Source: Streptomyces sp. NBC_01235
GTDB taxonomy: Bacteria; Actinomycetota; Actinomycetes; Streptomycetales; Streptomycetaceae
Direction: 5' to 3'
Assembly: GCF_035989285.1 (NCBI RefSeq)
Contig: NZ_CP108513.1
Span: 2,976,001-3,040,000 of the forward strand
DNA: 64,000 bases
Shown here piece after piece: positions 25,326-35,324 of this stretch; the first letter of the stretch is position 1; each line of letters opens with the position of its first letter. The notes beneath the pieces were generated by a model. The model searched no databases, was not told the DNA's origin, and saw nothing but the letters and a program-made list of their open reading frames with translations. A program made the position numbers and the translations under genes.

Positions 25326-25964
25326 TCACCCCTTCTTCCCGGGTTGGCGCACATGGACCGAGAGCGCGGGCGACCGGGTCAGGCCCAGGCCGTGGATCGC
25401 GTCGGTGAGGACGGCTTCCAGGTCGGCGTGTACGTCGTCCAGGTCGCGGAAGTGGGAGACCACACGGACGTCGGCCCTGCGGCGGCCGGTGCGCACCCGT
25501 GCCGACTGCACGCCGGCGACCTCCATGGCCCGGTCGCGCAGCACCAGTGCGGCGGCGCCCCGCTGGAGGCCGGCGCGGACGTCGGGGTGGGTGCGGCGCA
25601 TCGGCAGCACGTCCCTGAGGCCCGGGGTGAGAGCCAGGACGATCAGCCACAGGCCGAGGGCCGCCGCGACCCCGGCGCCGACCAGCACCCAGGTGTCGTC
25701 GAGGGGGCGCTCGGCGAGCTGCCGGGCGAGTTCGCGCCGCCAGGCCATGGCGGGCCGGCCGGCGCGGACCGCGGTGACGTCGTAGAGGAAGGCCCCCGCG
25801 ACGACCAGCAGCAGCACCGCGACGACGGTGGCCGGGACGCGACGCGCCGACCAGAAGCGATGGTTGGCGGGGCCCCCTCCACCACCCGGCGCCTGGTCGG
25901 TGTCCTGCGTGGGCTTCTCCAGAACGGGCACCGCGCCGCCCTGCAGGCCTCCGGGCTCGCTCAT
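25326..25964 (-). CDS. DUF6286-type membrane protein of the Asp23 cluster
   Basis: This 212-residue protein has two helices (about residues 46-65 and 95-115) followed by a domain with HARV-like features (VAGVQSARVRTGRRRADVRVVSHFRD). This is again the Asp23/AmaP-like fold seen in neighbouring genes. Its start overlaps the stop of the upstream Asp23 gene (ATGA) and it lies 5 bp before the AmaP-like gene. The function is unknown; an envelope-stress scaffold role is inferred from context. Confidence 0.7.
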   Translation of the reverse strand: MSEPGGLQGGAVPVLEKPTQDTDQAPGGGGGPANHRFWSARRVPATVVAVLLLVVAGAFLYDVTAVRAGRPAMAWRRELARQLAERPLDDTWVLVGAGVAAALGLWLIVLALTPGLRDVLPMRRTHPDVRAGLQRGAAALVLRDRAMEVAGVQSARVRTGRRRADVRVVSHFRDLDDVHADLEAVLTDAIHGLGLTRSPALSVHVRQPGKKG

Positions 25965-26386
25965 CGTGTCCTCCCGTGTGCCGCGCCGGGGGCCGATGTC
26001 AGGTGCAGCCGTTCCACCTGGACGGCGACCTCCGGAACCTCCATTCCCACCAACGCGCCTACCCGCTCGGTGACATGACGACGCACCTCGTGACAGCGGG
26101 CGCCGATGTCGGTGGGGTACTCGAGTTCCAGGTGGACTCTGACGTGCACGGCGTCAACGGGTGTCCCCCCGCTCGAACGAAGTGGAGAGTGGGGGCGGAT
26201 GACGACGGTGGCGTGCGCGCGCCCGACGTCCGGCGGCAGGGGGCCCACCGCCTCGCGTGCGGCATGCGCGGCGATCTTCGCCACCACCCGGTCGGCGATA
26301 CGGGTCGCGCCCCGTCGGCCCGGCGGGATGACGGTCGGGCGTCTGTCCGGTGCCTCGCTCCCCTCGCTCGTCATCGTCGTCTTCAC
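25961..26386 (-). CDS. Asp23/Gls24 family protein carrying an in-frame palindromic insertion
   Basis: This 141-residue protein has the Asp23 pattern: GATRIADRVVAKIAAHAAREA near residue 30, a beta strand with VDAVHVRVHLELEYP, and the GMEVPEVAVQVERL C-terminal part. Between these, the segment RPHSPLRSSGGTP is encoded by a GC-rich palindromic element (26161-26196). The start is GTG at 26386 overlapping the upstream stop, or ATG at 26374. Confidence 0.75.
   Translation of the reverse strand: MKTTMTSEGSEAPDRRPTVIPPGRRGATRIADRVVAKIAAHAAREAVGPLPPDVGRAHATVVIRPHSPLRSSGGTPVDAVHVRVHLELEYPTDIGARCHEVRRHVTERVGALVGMEVPEVAVQVERLHLTSAPGAAHGRTR
26161..26196. repeat. Palindromic GC-rich element within the Asp23 gene
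   Basis: GTGTCCCCCCGCTCG ... AGAGTGGGGG. Its reverse complement (CCCCCACTCTCC ... CGAGCGGGGGGAC) closely matches the element in cobB (CCCCCACGCTCG ... CGAGCGGGGGGAC), showing that both are copies of one family. Confidence 0.65.
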
Positions 26387-26574
26387 CGGCGCCGGTCGTC
26401 ACGCGTGCGCGTGCGGAAGAAGTCGCCGAGTTCCAGGTCTCCCTCAAGGAACCGGCCGACGACGAACCCGATGGCGCCCAGTGCCGCCACCAGCAGGAAG
26501 GCCCCGAACCCGCCGAAGTATCCGGCGAAGCCCAGCGCCATACCGGCGATCATGCCGACCACGGCCATGCTCAA
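26383..26574 (-). CDS. Small membrane protein of the Asp23 cluster (DUF2273-like)
   Basis: This 63-residue protein is mostly two glycine-rich helices (VVGMIAGMALGFAGYFGGFGAFLLVAALGAIGFVVG, given here as two halves) and a charged tail with RTRTRDDRRR. DUF2273-type proteins accompany Asp23 and AmaP genes. The TTG at 26574 has GGGGAGAG at good distance; an ATG two codons on (26568) is the alternative. The stop overlaps the next gene's GTG. Confidence 0.7.
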   Translation of the reverse strand: MSMAVVGMIAGMALGFAGYFGGFGAFLLVAALGAIGFVVGRFLEGDLELGDFFRTRTRDDRRR

Positions 26575-26607
26575 CGTGCTCTCCCCTCGGCAGTACTCAC
26601 TGCCACG

Positions 26608-27090
26608 TCACTGGATCCGGGGCTCCGGCTCCTCGTCCTCTTCGTCGGGCAGTTTGACGTCGCCCACCGCGATGTTGACCTCGACGACCTCCAGCCCGGT
26701 CATTCGCTCCACGGCGTTGATCACGTTCTCCCGCACGGCCTGCGCGACGTCGGCGATGGCCACGCCGTAGTCGACGACGATCTCCAGGTCGAGCGCCGTC
26801 TGTACCTCGCCGACCTCGGCCTTCACGCCTCGGGTGACCGACTTCGAGCCGCCGGGCACCCGGTCCCGTACGGCGCCGAAGGTGCGGCTGAGCCCGCTGC
26901 CCATCGCGTGGACACCGAGCACGTCCCGGGCCGCGAGGCCCGCGATCTTCTCCACGACCCCGTCGGCGATGGTGGTTCGCCCGCGGGTCGCCGCCGCGCC
27001 GCCGCCGCGCCCGGTGGCCTTGCGGGTCTGCAGCGGCTCGGTGCCGCTGTCCGGTGTCTGCGTCCGGTTCTGCTCCGTTGCCTCGGTCAT
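26608..27090 (-). CDS. Asp23/Gls24 family envelope stress protein
   Basis: This 160-residue cytosolic protein has a polar N-terminal ~35 residues, then the Asp23 core: RTTIADGVVEKIAGLAARDVLGV, LDLEIVVDYGVAIADVAQAVREN and LEVVEVNIAVGDVKL. It is the most typical Asp23 copy and heads the leftward cluster, with 33 bp to the next gene. Asp23 in staphylococci is alkaline-shock induced and sits under the membrane through AmaP. The C-terminus is acidic. Confidence 0.88.
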   Translation of the reverse strand: MTEATEQNRTQTPDSGTEPLQTRKATGRGGGAAATRGRTTIADGVVEKIAGLAARDVLGVHAMGSGLSRTFGAVRDRVPGGSKSVTRGVKAEVGEVQTALDLEIVVDYGVAIADVAQAVRENVINAVERMTGLEVVEVNIAVGDVKLPDEEDEEPEPRIQ

Positions 27091-27186
27091 CGCCGTACGT
27101 CCTTACGTCCGGTTCGTTCAACGTCCCTTCGACCACGGTAAGCGCGGTTGCCCGACCGCGCCCCAGGGATGCGGCAGGCTGGAGTA

Positions 27187-27900
27187 ATGACGGTGGACGG
27201 ATGGACAAGCGCGGTACGGCATCAACTGGGCCTCGGCAGGCTCCTCCCCCTGGGCGGGCCGCGCGACGGCGCGTGGATCACGGAGGCGGCGGCGGAGGCG
27301 GTGCTGCGGCGGGCGGTGCGGGACGTGGGGGGCGTGCGGCTGGGCGCGCTCCGGCTGGGGCCGGCGGATCCTGAGGGCGGGTCCGAGTCCGTCGTACCGG
27401 CTCCGCCGAGTGCGCTGGCGCCGGGGCCGCTGCGGGTGACGGCGGAGTGCGCGGCGACGGCGTCCGAGCCGCTGCCGACCGCGGTGGCCCGTCTGCGGGA
27501 CGCCTTGGCGGCGGCCGCGACGGAACGGCTCGGGCTGGTGGTGTCGGAGGTGGACCTGCGGGTGACGGAACTGCTCGACGACGAACCGGGAACGGAGCCC
27601 GAGCGGTCTGCCGCGCCGGTGCCGGGCGGGCCCGCCCTGGTCGGCGACGAGGCATTCGCCGCGGCGGCGGCGCTGTCCGTGCCGGGGGTGACGGGGACAA
27701 GCGGCGTGCTCGGGCGTGCGGTGCGCGTCGAGGAACGGCAGGACGCCTCAGCCGCCCTGCCGCGTCGGCACGCGCGCGTGGAGATCACGGTGAGCGCGGA
27801 CCGCCGGACCGTGGACGTGGCCCGCGCGGTCCGCGGCACGGTGTCGGAGACACTGCCGGACCACCCGACGGTCGCCGTCCTGGTGACAGCGGTCGACTGA
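27187..27900 (+). CDS. Asp23-like hypothetical protein divergent from the Asp23 cluster
   Basis: This 237-residue protein seems to contain two half-domains with Asp23-like strand patterns: residues about 25-120 (GAWITEAAAEAVLRRAVRDVGGVRL ... LGLVVSEVDLRV) and about 150-237 (ALVGDEAFAAAAALSVPGV ... VEITVSADRRTVDVARAVRG). It sits divergent from the cluster with a 96-bp shared promoter gap. No function is established. The ATG at 27187 follows GGAG. Confidence 0.65.
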   Translation: MTVDGWTSAVRHQLGLGRLLPLGGPRDGAWITEAAAEAVLRRAVRDVGGVRLGALRLGPADPEGGSESVVPAPPSALAPGPLRVTAECAATASEPLPTAVARLRDALAAAATERLGLVVSEVDLRVTELLDDEPGTEPERSAAPVPGGPALVGDEAFAAAAALSVPGVTGTSGVLGRAVRVEERQDASAALPRRHARVEITVSADRRTVDVARAVRGTVSETLPDHPTVAVLVTAVD

Positions 27901-28260
27901 GCAGCCGCCCTCACCGACGCACCCCCCGGTGCGATGCCCGGCCGAAGACCCCTGACCCACCGAAACCGCGCCGCCGCGGGCGACCGGCCGCACACCCCTC
28001 GCCACGACCACCCCGATGCCGCGACCGCCCGAGCCCCCTCCCCGACCCATCGCCCGATACACCACCCGGCCGAAGACCCCAGCCCCACCGAAACCGCGCC
28101 GCCGCGGTGGTCAGCGGGATCCGCCGCTGTGACCGCGCCAGTACGGCGATCGGCCGAGGACCCCTCGCCGGCACCGTGCCCCTTGGTGACCAGGCGGTCC
28201 CCCGCCGAGCCGGGCCGATGCCGCGGTCGGTCACGGCGTCTCGCGTCATCGCGTCATCGC
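27901..28260. repeat. Degenerate GC-rich repeats
   Basis: Related copies of a GGCCGAAGACCCC...CCACCGAAACCGCGCCGCCGCGG segment occur near 27941 and 28067, with looser versions further on. These look like decayed relatives of the downstream 80-bp array. No gene is apparent. Confidence 0.55.
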
Positions 28261-28300
28261 GTCAGACCGTGCCGGTGCGGTGATCAGCCGGGGAGCCTCG

Positions 28301-28556
28301 CCGGCGCCGGGCCGGTGCGGTGGTGGCCGAAGGTCCCCGGCCGAGGCCGCGCCGGTGCCGTGACCGGCCACGGATCCTCGCCGGCGCCGGGCCGGTGCGG
28401 TGGTGGCCGAAGGTCCCCGGCCGAGGCCGCGCCGGTGCCGTGACCGGCCACGGATCCTCGCCGACGCCGGGCCGGTGCGGTGGTGGCCGAAGGTCCCCGG
28501 CCGAGGCCGCGCCGGTGCCGTGACCGGCCACGGATCCTCGCCGACGCCGGGCCGGC
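28301..28556. repeat. 80-bp tandem repeat, 3.2 copies
   Basis: Units start at 28301, 28381 and 28461 (CCGGCGCCGGGCCGGTGCGG and onward; one A/G difference) plus a partial fourth at 28541-28556. A degenerate half-copy precedes the array at 28261-28300. The period (80) is not divisible by three and the array lies between convergent genes, so it is non-coding. It is likely a variable-number repeat. Confidence 0.88.
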
Positions 28557-28627
28557 GCCGGGCCGATGCCGCGGTCGGTCGGCGGCCGGGCGTGTCCGGC
28601 CCGGTCGGCGTGGCTGGTGGGTGAGGG

Positions 28628-29431
28628 TTACTCGCCGATGCCTGCCATGTCCCGCAGGCGGCGGGACTGGGCGGCTCGTTCGGCGGCGCGCTGGTCGTCG
28701 TAGGTGCGGTCGCCCGCGCCGCGCAGCAGGGCCTTGGTCTCGATGACGGCCTCGCGGGGTGCGGCCAGGATCGCCGCGGCCAGCTCACGAGTCGTCGTGT
28801 CGAGTTCCTCCGCGGGCACGGCGATGTTGGCGAGCCCGAAGCTCACCGCTTCCTCGGCGTGCACGAACCGGCCCGTCAGGCAGATCTCGGCCGCGCGGCC
28901 GTAGCCGACCAGCGAGACCAGGGGATGCGTGCCGGTCAGGTCCGGTACCAGGCCGAGGCTGGTCTCCCGCATGGCGAACTGCACGTCGTCGGCGACGACG
29001 CGCAGGTCACAGGCGAGAGCCAACTGGAAGCCCGCACCGATCGCGTGGCCCTGGACGGCGGCGATGGACACGAGGTCGCTGCGTCGCCACCAGGTGAAGC
29101 CCTCCTGGAACTCGGCGATGGCGGCGTCGAGTTCGGCGTCGCCACTGCGCGCGAGGTCGATGAAGGACGGTTCGCCCTCGATCCCCTCGGGCGTGAACAT
29201 CTGCCGGTCGAGCCCCGCGGAGAAGGACTTGCCCTCACCGCGCAGCACGACCACACGGACGGAGCCCGGCACCAGCCGTCCGGCTTCGGCGAGTGCCCGC
29301 CACATGGCGGGGCTCTGCGCATTGCGCTTGGCCGGGTTGGCCAGCGTCACCGTGGCGAGCGCGTCGTCTACGGTGAGCCGTACGCCGTCCTTGTCGAGCA
29401 GGGGAACGAGTTCCTGGTCGGGCGTGGCCAT
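28628..29431 (-). CDS. Enoyl-CoA hydratase/isomerase family protein
   Basis: This 267-residue crotonase-fold protein has the oxyanion-hole motifs GEGKSFSAGLD and GHAIGAGFQLALACDLRV, and ETSLGLVPDLTGTHPL where the first catalytic Glu is expected. The C-terminus has the usual helical trimerisation region. It would hydrate or isomerise an acyl-CoA, probably in fatty-acid breakdown; the exact substrate is unknown. The ATG at 29431 is preceded by GGAGGCACCT. It is single in its transcript. Confidence 0.92.
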   Translation of the reverse strand: MATPDQELVPLLDKDGVRLTVDDALATVTLANPAKRNAQSPAMWRALAEAGRLVPGSVRVVVLRGEGKSFSAGLDRQMFTPEGIEGEPSFIDLARSGDAELDAAIAEFQEGFTWWRRSDLVSIAAVQGHAIGAGFQLALACDLRVVADDVQFAMRETSLGLVPDLTGTHPLVSLVGYGRAAEICLTGRFVHAEEAVSFGLANIAVPAEELDTTTRELAAAILAAPREAVIETKALLRGAGDRTYDDQRAAERAAQSRRLRDMAGIGE

Positions 29432-29485
29432 AGGTGCCTCCGATGGGTGCGGTCAGCTGGCGTCAGCTAAGTGACTGCACAGTAA

Positions 29486-29518
29486 CCACCCGGCCGATCG
29501 AAGGACCGACCGGGTGGC
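29486..29518. terminator. Hairpin between enoyl-CoA hydratase and the small HTH gene
   Basis: CCACCCGGCCG and CGACCGGGTGG form an 11-bp stem with one mismatch. It is just after the stop of the leftward HTH gene (29548) and before the hydratase. Confidence 0.5.
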
Positions 29519-29547
29519 CACCATCGAAGCCGGTGGGCCGCCCGGGG

Positions 29548-29769
29548 TCAGGACGAGGCAGCCTTCTTGCCTCGTGTCGCCCCGCCACGCCCACGAAGCG
29601 TGACGCCCGACTCGCTGAGCATCCGGTGCACGAAGCCATACGAGCGGCCGGTCTCCTCGGCCAGCGCCCGGATGCTCGCACCGGAGTCGTACTTCTTCTT
29701 CAGGTCTGCCGCGAGCTTGTCGCGCGCGGCGCCGGTCACCCGGCTGCCCTTCTTCAGAGTCTCGGCCAC
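29548..29769 (-). CDS. Small helix-turn-helix DNA-binding protein
   Basis: This 73-residue protein has a clear homeodomain-like/resolvase-type HTH: LAADLKKKYDSGASIRALAEETGRSYGFVHRMLSESGV, given here as a region at residues 19-56, then a basic Gly/Arg/Lys tail. It looks like a stand-alone nucleoid- or transcription-related protein conserved in streptomycetes, with a possible role in development or chromosome structure; that is inference. The start GTG at 29769 follows AGGAGGAGGC. Confidence 0.8.
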   Translation of the reverse strand: MAETLKKGSRVTGAARDKLAADLKKKYDSGASIRALAEETGRSYGFVHRMLSESGVTLRGRGGATRGKKAASS

Positions 29770-30117
29770 CCGTGCCTCCTCCTGGGGAAGTGCGCTCTGG
29801 TCCCCTCATGATCACCCCTCCGGGGCGCGATGGCCACCCATTCGGCAAGGTCCGTGCGACAGGGTTTTGACGACAGGAGCGCGTCCCCACAAGTGGAACC
29901 TGTGATTCCACTCGGTGGCGTTCGTGGGACCGAACGGGTTGTTGTGCGAAGTAGCAGGTCAGCGACGCACGACGGCCGATCCCCTGTCGACAAAGGGATC
30001 GGCCGCGAAATCGATGTAGGACACACCTCGATACGAGGAGATCTCACACAGATGATGGATCACCGATAGGCCGAATGATCCAGACGAATGATCCAACACC
30101 GCGGATCACGCATTCGA
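29770..30117. other. Promoter gap with several dyads
   Basis: No gene is seen in this 348-bp gap. It contains AGTGGAA-N7-TTCCACT (29892-29912), CGGCCGATCCC-N11-GGGATCGGCCG (29975-30007), and a 13-bp-spaced direct repeat of GAATGATCCA (30073-30082 and 30086-30095). The second dyad could be the terminator of the ABC-F gene; the first is operator-like upstream of the small HTH gene. Confidence 0.5.
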
Positions 30118-31716
<1,599 letters not shown>

Positions 31717-31973
31717 GGACAGACTCCTGTGCGGGGTCGTTGGCGGGATGGACGGCTGAGGACGTTCCCGCCGTCTAATGCGCGAGGAGAATGGCCATGG
31801 GGCCAGTCTAACGGGACCGTGCAAGCACTTTTTCTGCGTTCGGGTGTTCGATCCACGCGCGCGGGTGTGTGATGCGTCGCCCTCGGCTCCCCGGCTCGAG
31901 GCCGTTGTCAGTGGTCGCTGGGAGACTGGACGGCGGTGACATCTTCGGCAGTGATCACAAGGGAGTGATCGGC

Positions 31974-32387
31974 ATGGCAGGCACGAACGGCGGGCGTCCG
32001 AGCATCTATCCGACGGTGTTGTACACCGACGCGAAGGCGGCGATCCGGCAGCTCACGGAGGCTCTGGGGTTCACGGAACTGTCCGTGTACGAGGGGGAGG
32101 ACGGCGCGGTGATGCACGCCGAGCTGGTGCAGGGCAACGGCGCGGTGATGCTCGGCTCGAAGGGCCGCGGCGGTGTCTTCGACACGGCGATGAAGGGCGC
32201 GGGCCCGGCCGGGGTGTACGTCGTCGTGGACGATGTCGACGCACACCACCGGCGGGCCGTGGAGCACGGCGCGGAGATCCTGATGCCCCCGACGGACCAG
32301 GACTACGGCTCCCGGGACTACATGGCCCGGGACATCGAGGGCAACCTCTGGAGCTTCGGCACCTACGCGCCCGACATACAGGGCTGA
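31974..32387 (+). CDS. VOC-family (glyoxalase/bleomycin-resistance-like) protein
   Basis: This 137-residue protein has the paired beta-alpha-beta-beta-beta pattern of the VOC superfamily: PTVLYTDAKAAIRQLTEALGF, GAVMHAELV, then GVYVVVDDVDAHHRRAVEHGAEI and SRDYMARDIEGNLWSFGTY. The conserved C-terminal Glu (DIEGN) and a His on the first half (MHAEL) would hold the metal. The substrate is unknown. The ATG at 31974 follows GGGAGTGATC. Confidence 0.85.
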   Translation: MAGTNGGRPSIYPTVLYTDAKAAIRQLTEALGFTELSVYEGEDGAVMHAELVQGNGAVMLGSKGRGGVFDTAMKGAGPAGVYVVVDDVDAHHRRAVEHGAEILMPPTDQDYGSRDYMARDIEGNLWSFGTYAPDIQG

Positions 32388-32398
32388 GGGTCCGGGGC

Positions 32399-33883
32399 TC
32401 AGCTGCCCCCGGTGTGCACCTGGAAGGCGGCCCGGCGGACGGCCTTGGCCAGCGCCGGGTCGGGGTGTGCGGCGGCGAGCGCCACCAGCACCTGCACGGT
32501 GCGCGGGTGTCCCACGGCCCGCACCTCGGTCAGCAGGGCGGGGACGGTCGGCTGCAGCGCGGACTCCAGGTGGCGTACGAGCATCGGCGCCTCCCCGTGG
32601 TCGGCGACGGCCGCGGCGGTGTCGACCCACAGCCAGGTGGCCTCCTCCCGGGTGAGGACCTCGTGGGCGTCCTCCGGGTCGATGCCGTCGTGCTCGGCGA
32701 GCCAGAGCAGCGCGTACGGCCGCAGCGTCGGCTCGTCGACGACCGCGCGGACGTCGGGCTCGGCGGGGGCGCCGACGACGCGCAGCGCCTCGAAGGCGAG
32801 GCCGCGCAGCAGGGCGTCGTCCCCGCGGGCGGCGAGCAGCAGTTCGGTGACGGCGCTGCCGACGGTCCGGGCGGCGAGCCAGGCGCGGTACTCGGCGCGG
32901 GCGGCGTTCGGGCGGAGCTGGGCGCAGCCGCGGAGCATGCCCTCGGCCGACTGCTCGATGTTCCCGGCGGGGCTCTGCGCGGCGACGCAGATCTGCTCCA
33001 GCTTGACCCAGACCGCCCAGTTGCCCAGCGGGGTGAGCGTGGCCTGTCCGGCACCGTAGGTGAGGGCGCCCACGGAGGCGAGGGCCTGCAGGGCCCAGTC
33101 GAGGAGGGGGGCGAGTTCGGCGTCCTGGGCGGGCTCCGCCGGGTCGGCGTCGACGGAGAGGACCGGGGCGACGGGGGTCGCGGGTTCGGAGCCGGCGCCG
33201 TAGGGGACCTCGCAGCGCTCGGTGCGCAGTTCGGTGACGCGCTGGCGCAGCAGGTCCAGGAGCTGCTCCACGGGGACGGGCCCGGCGGAAAGCTGGAGGA
33301 AGGAGAGCACCTGGGGCATGGCCGAGACGACCTCGGCGACGGCTGCGGGCTCCTGCTCCTCGGGTTCCGGGGAGGCGAGCGACCAGGCGTCGAACAGGGC
33401 GACCCAGCCGCGCAGGACGGCGCTGTCGTCGCGGTTCCAGGCCCGCAGCCGCCAGCCGGGGCGGGCGCTGTCGCCGTGCACCTCGACGAGACCGGCGAGG
33501 CGGGCGGTGTCCCAGTCGGCGCGCACCTGAGCCATGGTCAGGCCCAAGTCGCTCGCCGCCCGTTCGGCGGTCGCCTCCGAGAGGGTGGCCTTGCCGTCGG
33601 TGGTCGCGGCGTCTCGGCCGGGTCCGAGGGCGTTGTCGGCCCAGCGGGCCACGCGGGCCGCGGCGGCCAGTCCGGAGCGCGCCATTCTGGCCAGCTCCGC
33701 GGGGGCCGGTGTGCCCTCCGGCGGGCGGGGTGCGGGGCGGCGCGGGCGCCGCTCGTTCACAGCTGAGGGGGCGGCGGCCAGGGGTCGCGGGCGGACGAGT
33801 CGAAGCCTGGAGTCGCGCGGGATACGGGACGTCACGGGTGCAGTCTTCCGGTTGACGGTCCGAAAACCCAAACGGAATGTCAC
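32399..33883 (-). CDS. Conserved hypothetical protein, HEAT-like helical repeats
   Basis: This 494-residue protein has a basic N-terminal ~60 residues, a winged-helix-like middle, and a long alanine- and leucine-rich helical C-terminal half with repeated ALLRGLAFEALR, PALLTEVRAVGHPRTVQVLVALAAAHPD and similar helix pairs. This resembles HEAT/ARM-type solenoids. I do not recognise a family; Streptomyces genomes often carry such large helical proteins of unknown role. The start is taken at the ATG at 33883; an alternative lies further in. It stands alone. Confidence 0.7.
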   Translation of the reverse strand: MTFRLGFRTVNRKTAPVTSRIPRDSRLRLVRPRPLAAAPSAVNERRPRRPAPRPPEGTPAPAELARMARSGLAAAARVARWADNALGPGRDAATTDGKATLSEATAERAASDLGLTMAQVRADWDTARLAGLVEVHGDSARPGWRLRAWNRDDSAVLRGWVALFDAWSLASPEPEEQEPAAVAEVVSAMPQVLSFLQLSAGPVPVEQLLDLLRQRVTELRTERCEVPYGAGSEPATPVAPVLSVDADPAEPAQDAELAPLLDWALQALASVGALTYGAGQATLTPLGNWAVWVKLEQICVAAQSPAGNIEQSAEGMLRGCAQLRPNAARAEYRAWLAARTVGSAVTELLLAARGDDALLRGLAFEALRVVGAPAEPDVRAVVDEPTLRPYALLWLAEHDGIDPEDAHEVLTREEATWLWVDTAAAVADHGEAPMLVRHLESALQPTVPALLTEVRAVGHPRTVQVLVALAAAHPDPALAKAVRRAAFQVHTGGS

Positions 33884-34052
33884 GGCGGGCTACGGGACTG
33901 GCCAAGGCACGGGGTTCCGCGAGGGATGGGGAGGCGTCTTCAGGCCAGTGGTACGGGCTTAAACGGAACCATCGGGACCGGTCCGGGCGGCTCTGTCACG
34001 GGCTCACATGAGCGACCCGGATCGGGAGGTCACGTCAGTTCGGATCAGGGGG

Positions 34053-35189
34053 TCACATCAGTGGGGTGAGGAAGCGGCGCAGGGCCTCCTCGTAGGCCGC
34101 GGGGTCTGCGTTCCACATGGCGCCGTGCGGGGCGTGCGGGACGGTGTGGAGGGCGACGAGGTCGGGGCGGCGGCCGGCGAGGCGGCGGGAGGCGCCCCAG
34201 GGGGCGACGGTGTCGTCGGGACCGTGGAGGATCAGGGCCGGGACCTTCAGCCGGGCCGGGTCGGCGGCCGCGTCTCCGTCGTCGCCTTTCCCGGCGTGCA
34301 GGCCGGTGCGGCCCTCGGCGGCACGGACGGCGAGCGGCAGCAGGGCGCCGGGGGTGTGCCGGGCGGCGGCCAGGGCGCGCAGGGTCGTCCGCCAGTCGAG
34401 GACCGGCGAGTCCAGCACCAGCCCCGAGACGAGGTCGCGCAGCCCCGAGTCGGCGGCGGCGCGCAGGGCCATGGTGGCGCCGGTGGACCAGCCGAGCAGG
34501 ACGACGCGTTCGGCGCCGTGGCGCACGGCGTACCGCATCGCCGCGTCCACGTCGCGCCACTCGGTCGCCCCGAGGTGGTTCAGGCCGTCCGGGGAGCGTG
34601 GTGCGCCCAGGTCGCCGCGGTAGGCGAGGGAGAGCACGGGGAAGCGGCGGCGGTGCAGGAAGCCCATGAGGTTCAGGGCGTGTTCCCGGGTCGTGCCCAG
34701 GCCGTGCACGGCGATCACCCAGGTGCGGCGGGCGCCGGGGACGAACCAGGCGGGGAGGTTGCCCAACTCGCCGGGGACGTCGACGTCGGCGTGGTCGAGA
34801 CCGAGGGCGCTGCCGGGGTTGCCGACGTACAGGTTCGGCGTGAGCCAGACCGCGTCGCCGGCGTTCAGCGTGCCGTGGGTGACGCGTTCCAGACGGCGTA
34901 CGACGGTGTCGGCGGTGTGCGGGGCGGCGGGCAGGACGGCGCCGACGACCGCGTGGGATCCGTTGCCGGAGAGCCCGTGGGTGCCGGGGCGCAGGGCGGC
35001 CAGGTCGCGGGTGAGGGTGACCTGGCCGGCGGCCGTGCCGTGCACGGTGAGCCGGGGTTCGGTCGGCAGGGGCCGGCCGGGCGGCGCTTTCAGCGCGGCG
35101 TCGCTGGCCAACCGGCCGACGGCGACACTGGCGGCGCCGGCGGCCAGGGCTGCGGTGACGGCGGCGGCCGTCGCTTTGACAGTGCGCAC
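34053..35189 (-). CDS. Alpha/beta hydrolase family protein
   Basis: This 378-residue protein has an N-terminal hydrophobic stretch (AAAVTAALAAGAASVAVG) that may anchor or export it, then an alpha/beta hydrolase fold. The nucleophile is Ser in GWSTGATM; the acid is Asp in HGPDDTVAPWG; the base His is in VPHAPHGAMW near the C-terminus. The substrate is unknown. GTG at 35189 is the start. A short tandem repeat (GTGACGGCGAAGAGC twice, 35274-35303) lies upstream. Confidence 0.88.
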   Translation of the reverse strand: MRTVKATAAAVTAALAAGAASVAVGRLASDAALKAPPGRPLPTEPRLTVHGTAAGQVTLTRDLAALRPGTHGLSGNGSHAVVGAVLPAAPHTADTVVRRLERVTHGTLNAGDAVWLTPNLYVGNPGSALGLDHADVDVPGELGNLPAWFVPGARRTWVIAVHGLGTTREHALNLMGFLHRRRFPVLSLAYRGDLGAPRSPDGLNHLGATEWRDVDAAMRYAVRHGAERVVLLGWSTGATMALRAAADSGLRDLVSGLVLDSPVLDWRTTLRALAAARHTPGALLPLAVRAAEGRTGLHAGKGDDGDAAADPARLKVPALILHGPDDTVAPWGASRRLAGRRPDLVALHTVPHAPHGAMWNADPAAYEEALRRFLTPLM

Positions 35190-35324
35190 CCGTCCAGTGT
35201 CCTGGCCATCCTTCCGACCGGCCAGTGCTGCGGTCGGTCGGGTGATGTGCGGCGGCGCGTGGTGGTGGAGCGCGTGACGGCGAAGAGCGTGACGGCGAAG
35301 AGCGTGGTGGTGGAGAGGCGGTGC

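Noticed and set aside
28301..28556. Possible CRISPR array
   Set aside because: Units are contiguous with no unique spacers, the repeat is 80 bp, and there are no cas genes. It is a plain tandem repeat.
35274..35303. Tandem 15-mer before the alpha/beta hydrolase gene
   Set aside because: Only two copies and no further structure; likely a chance or recent duplication without clear role.
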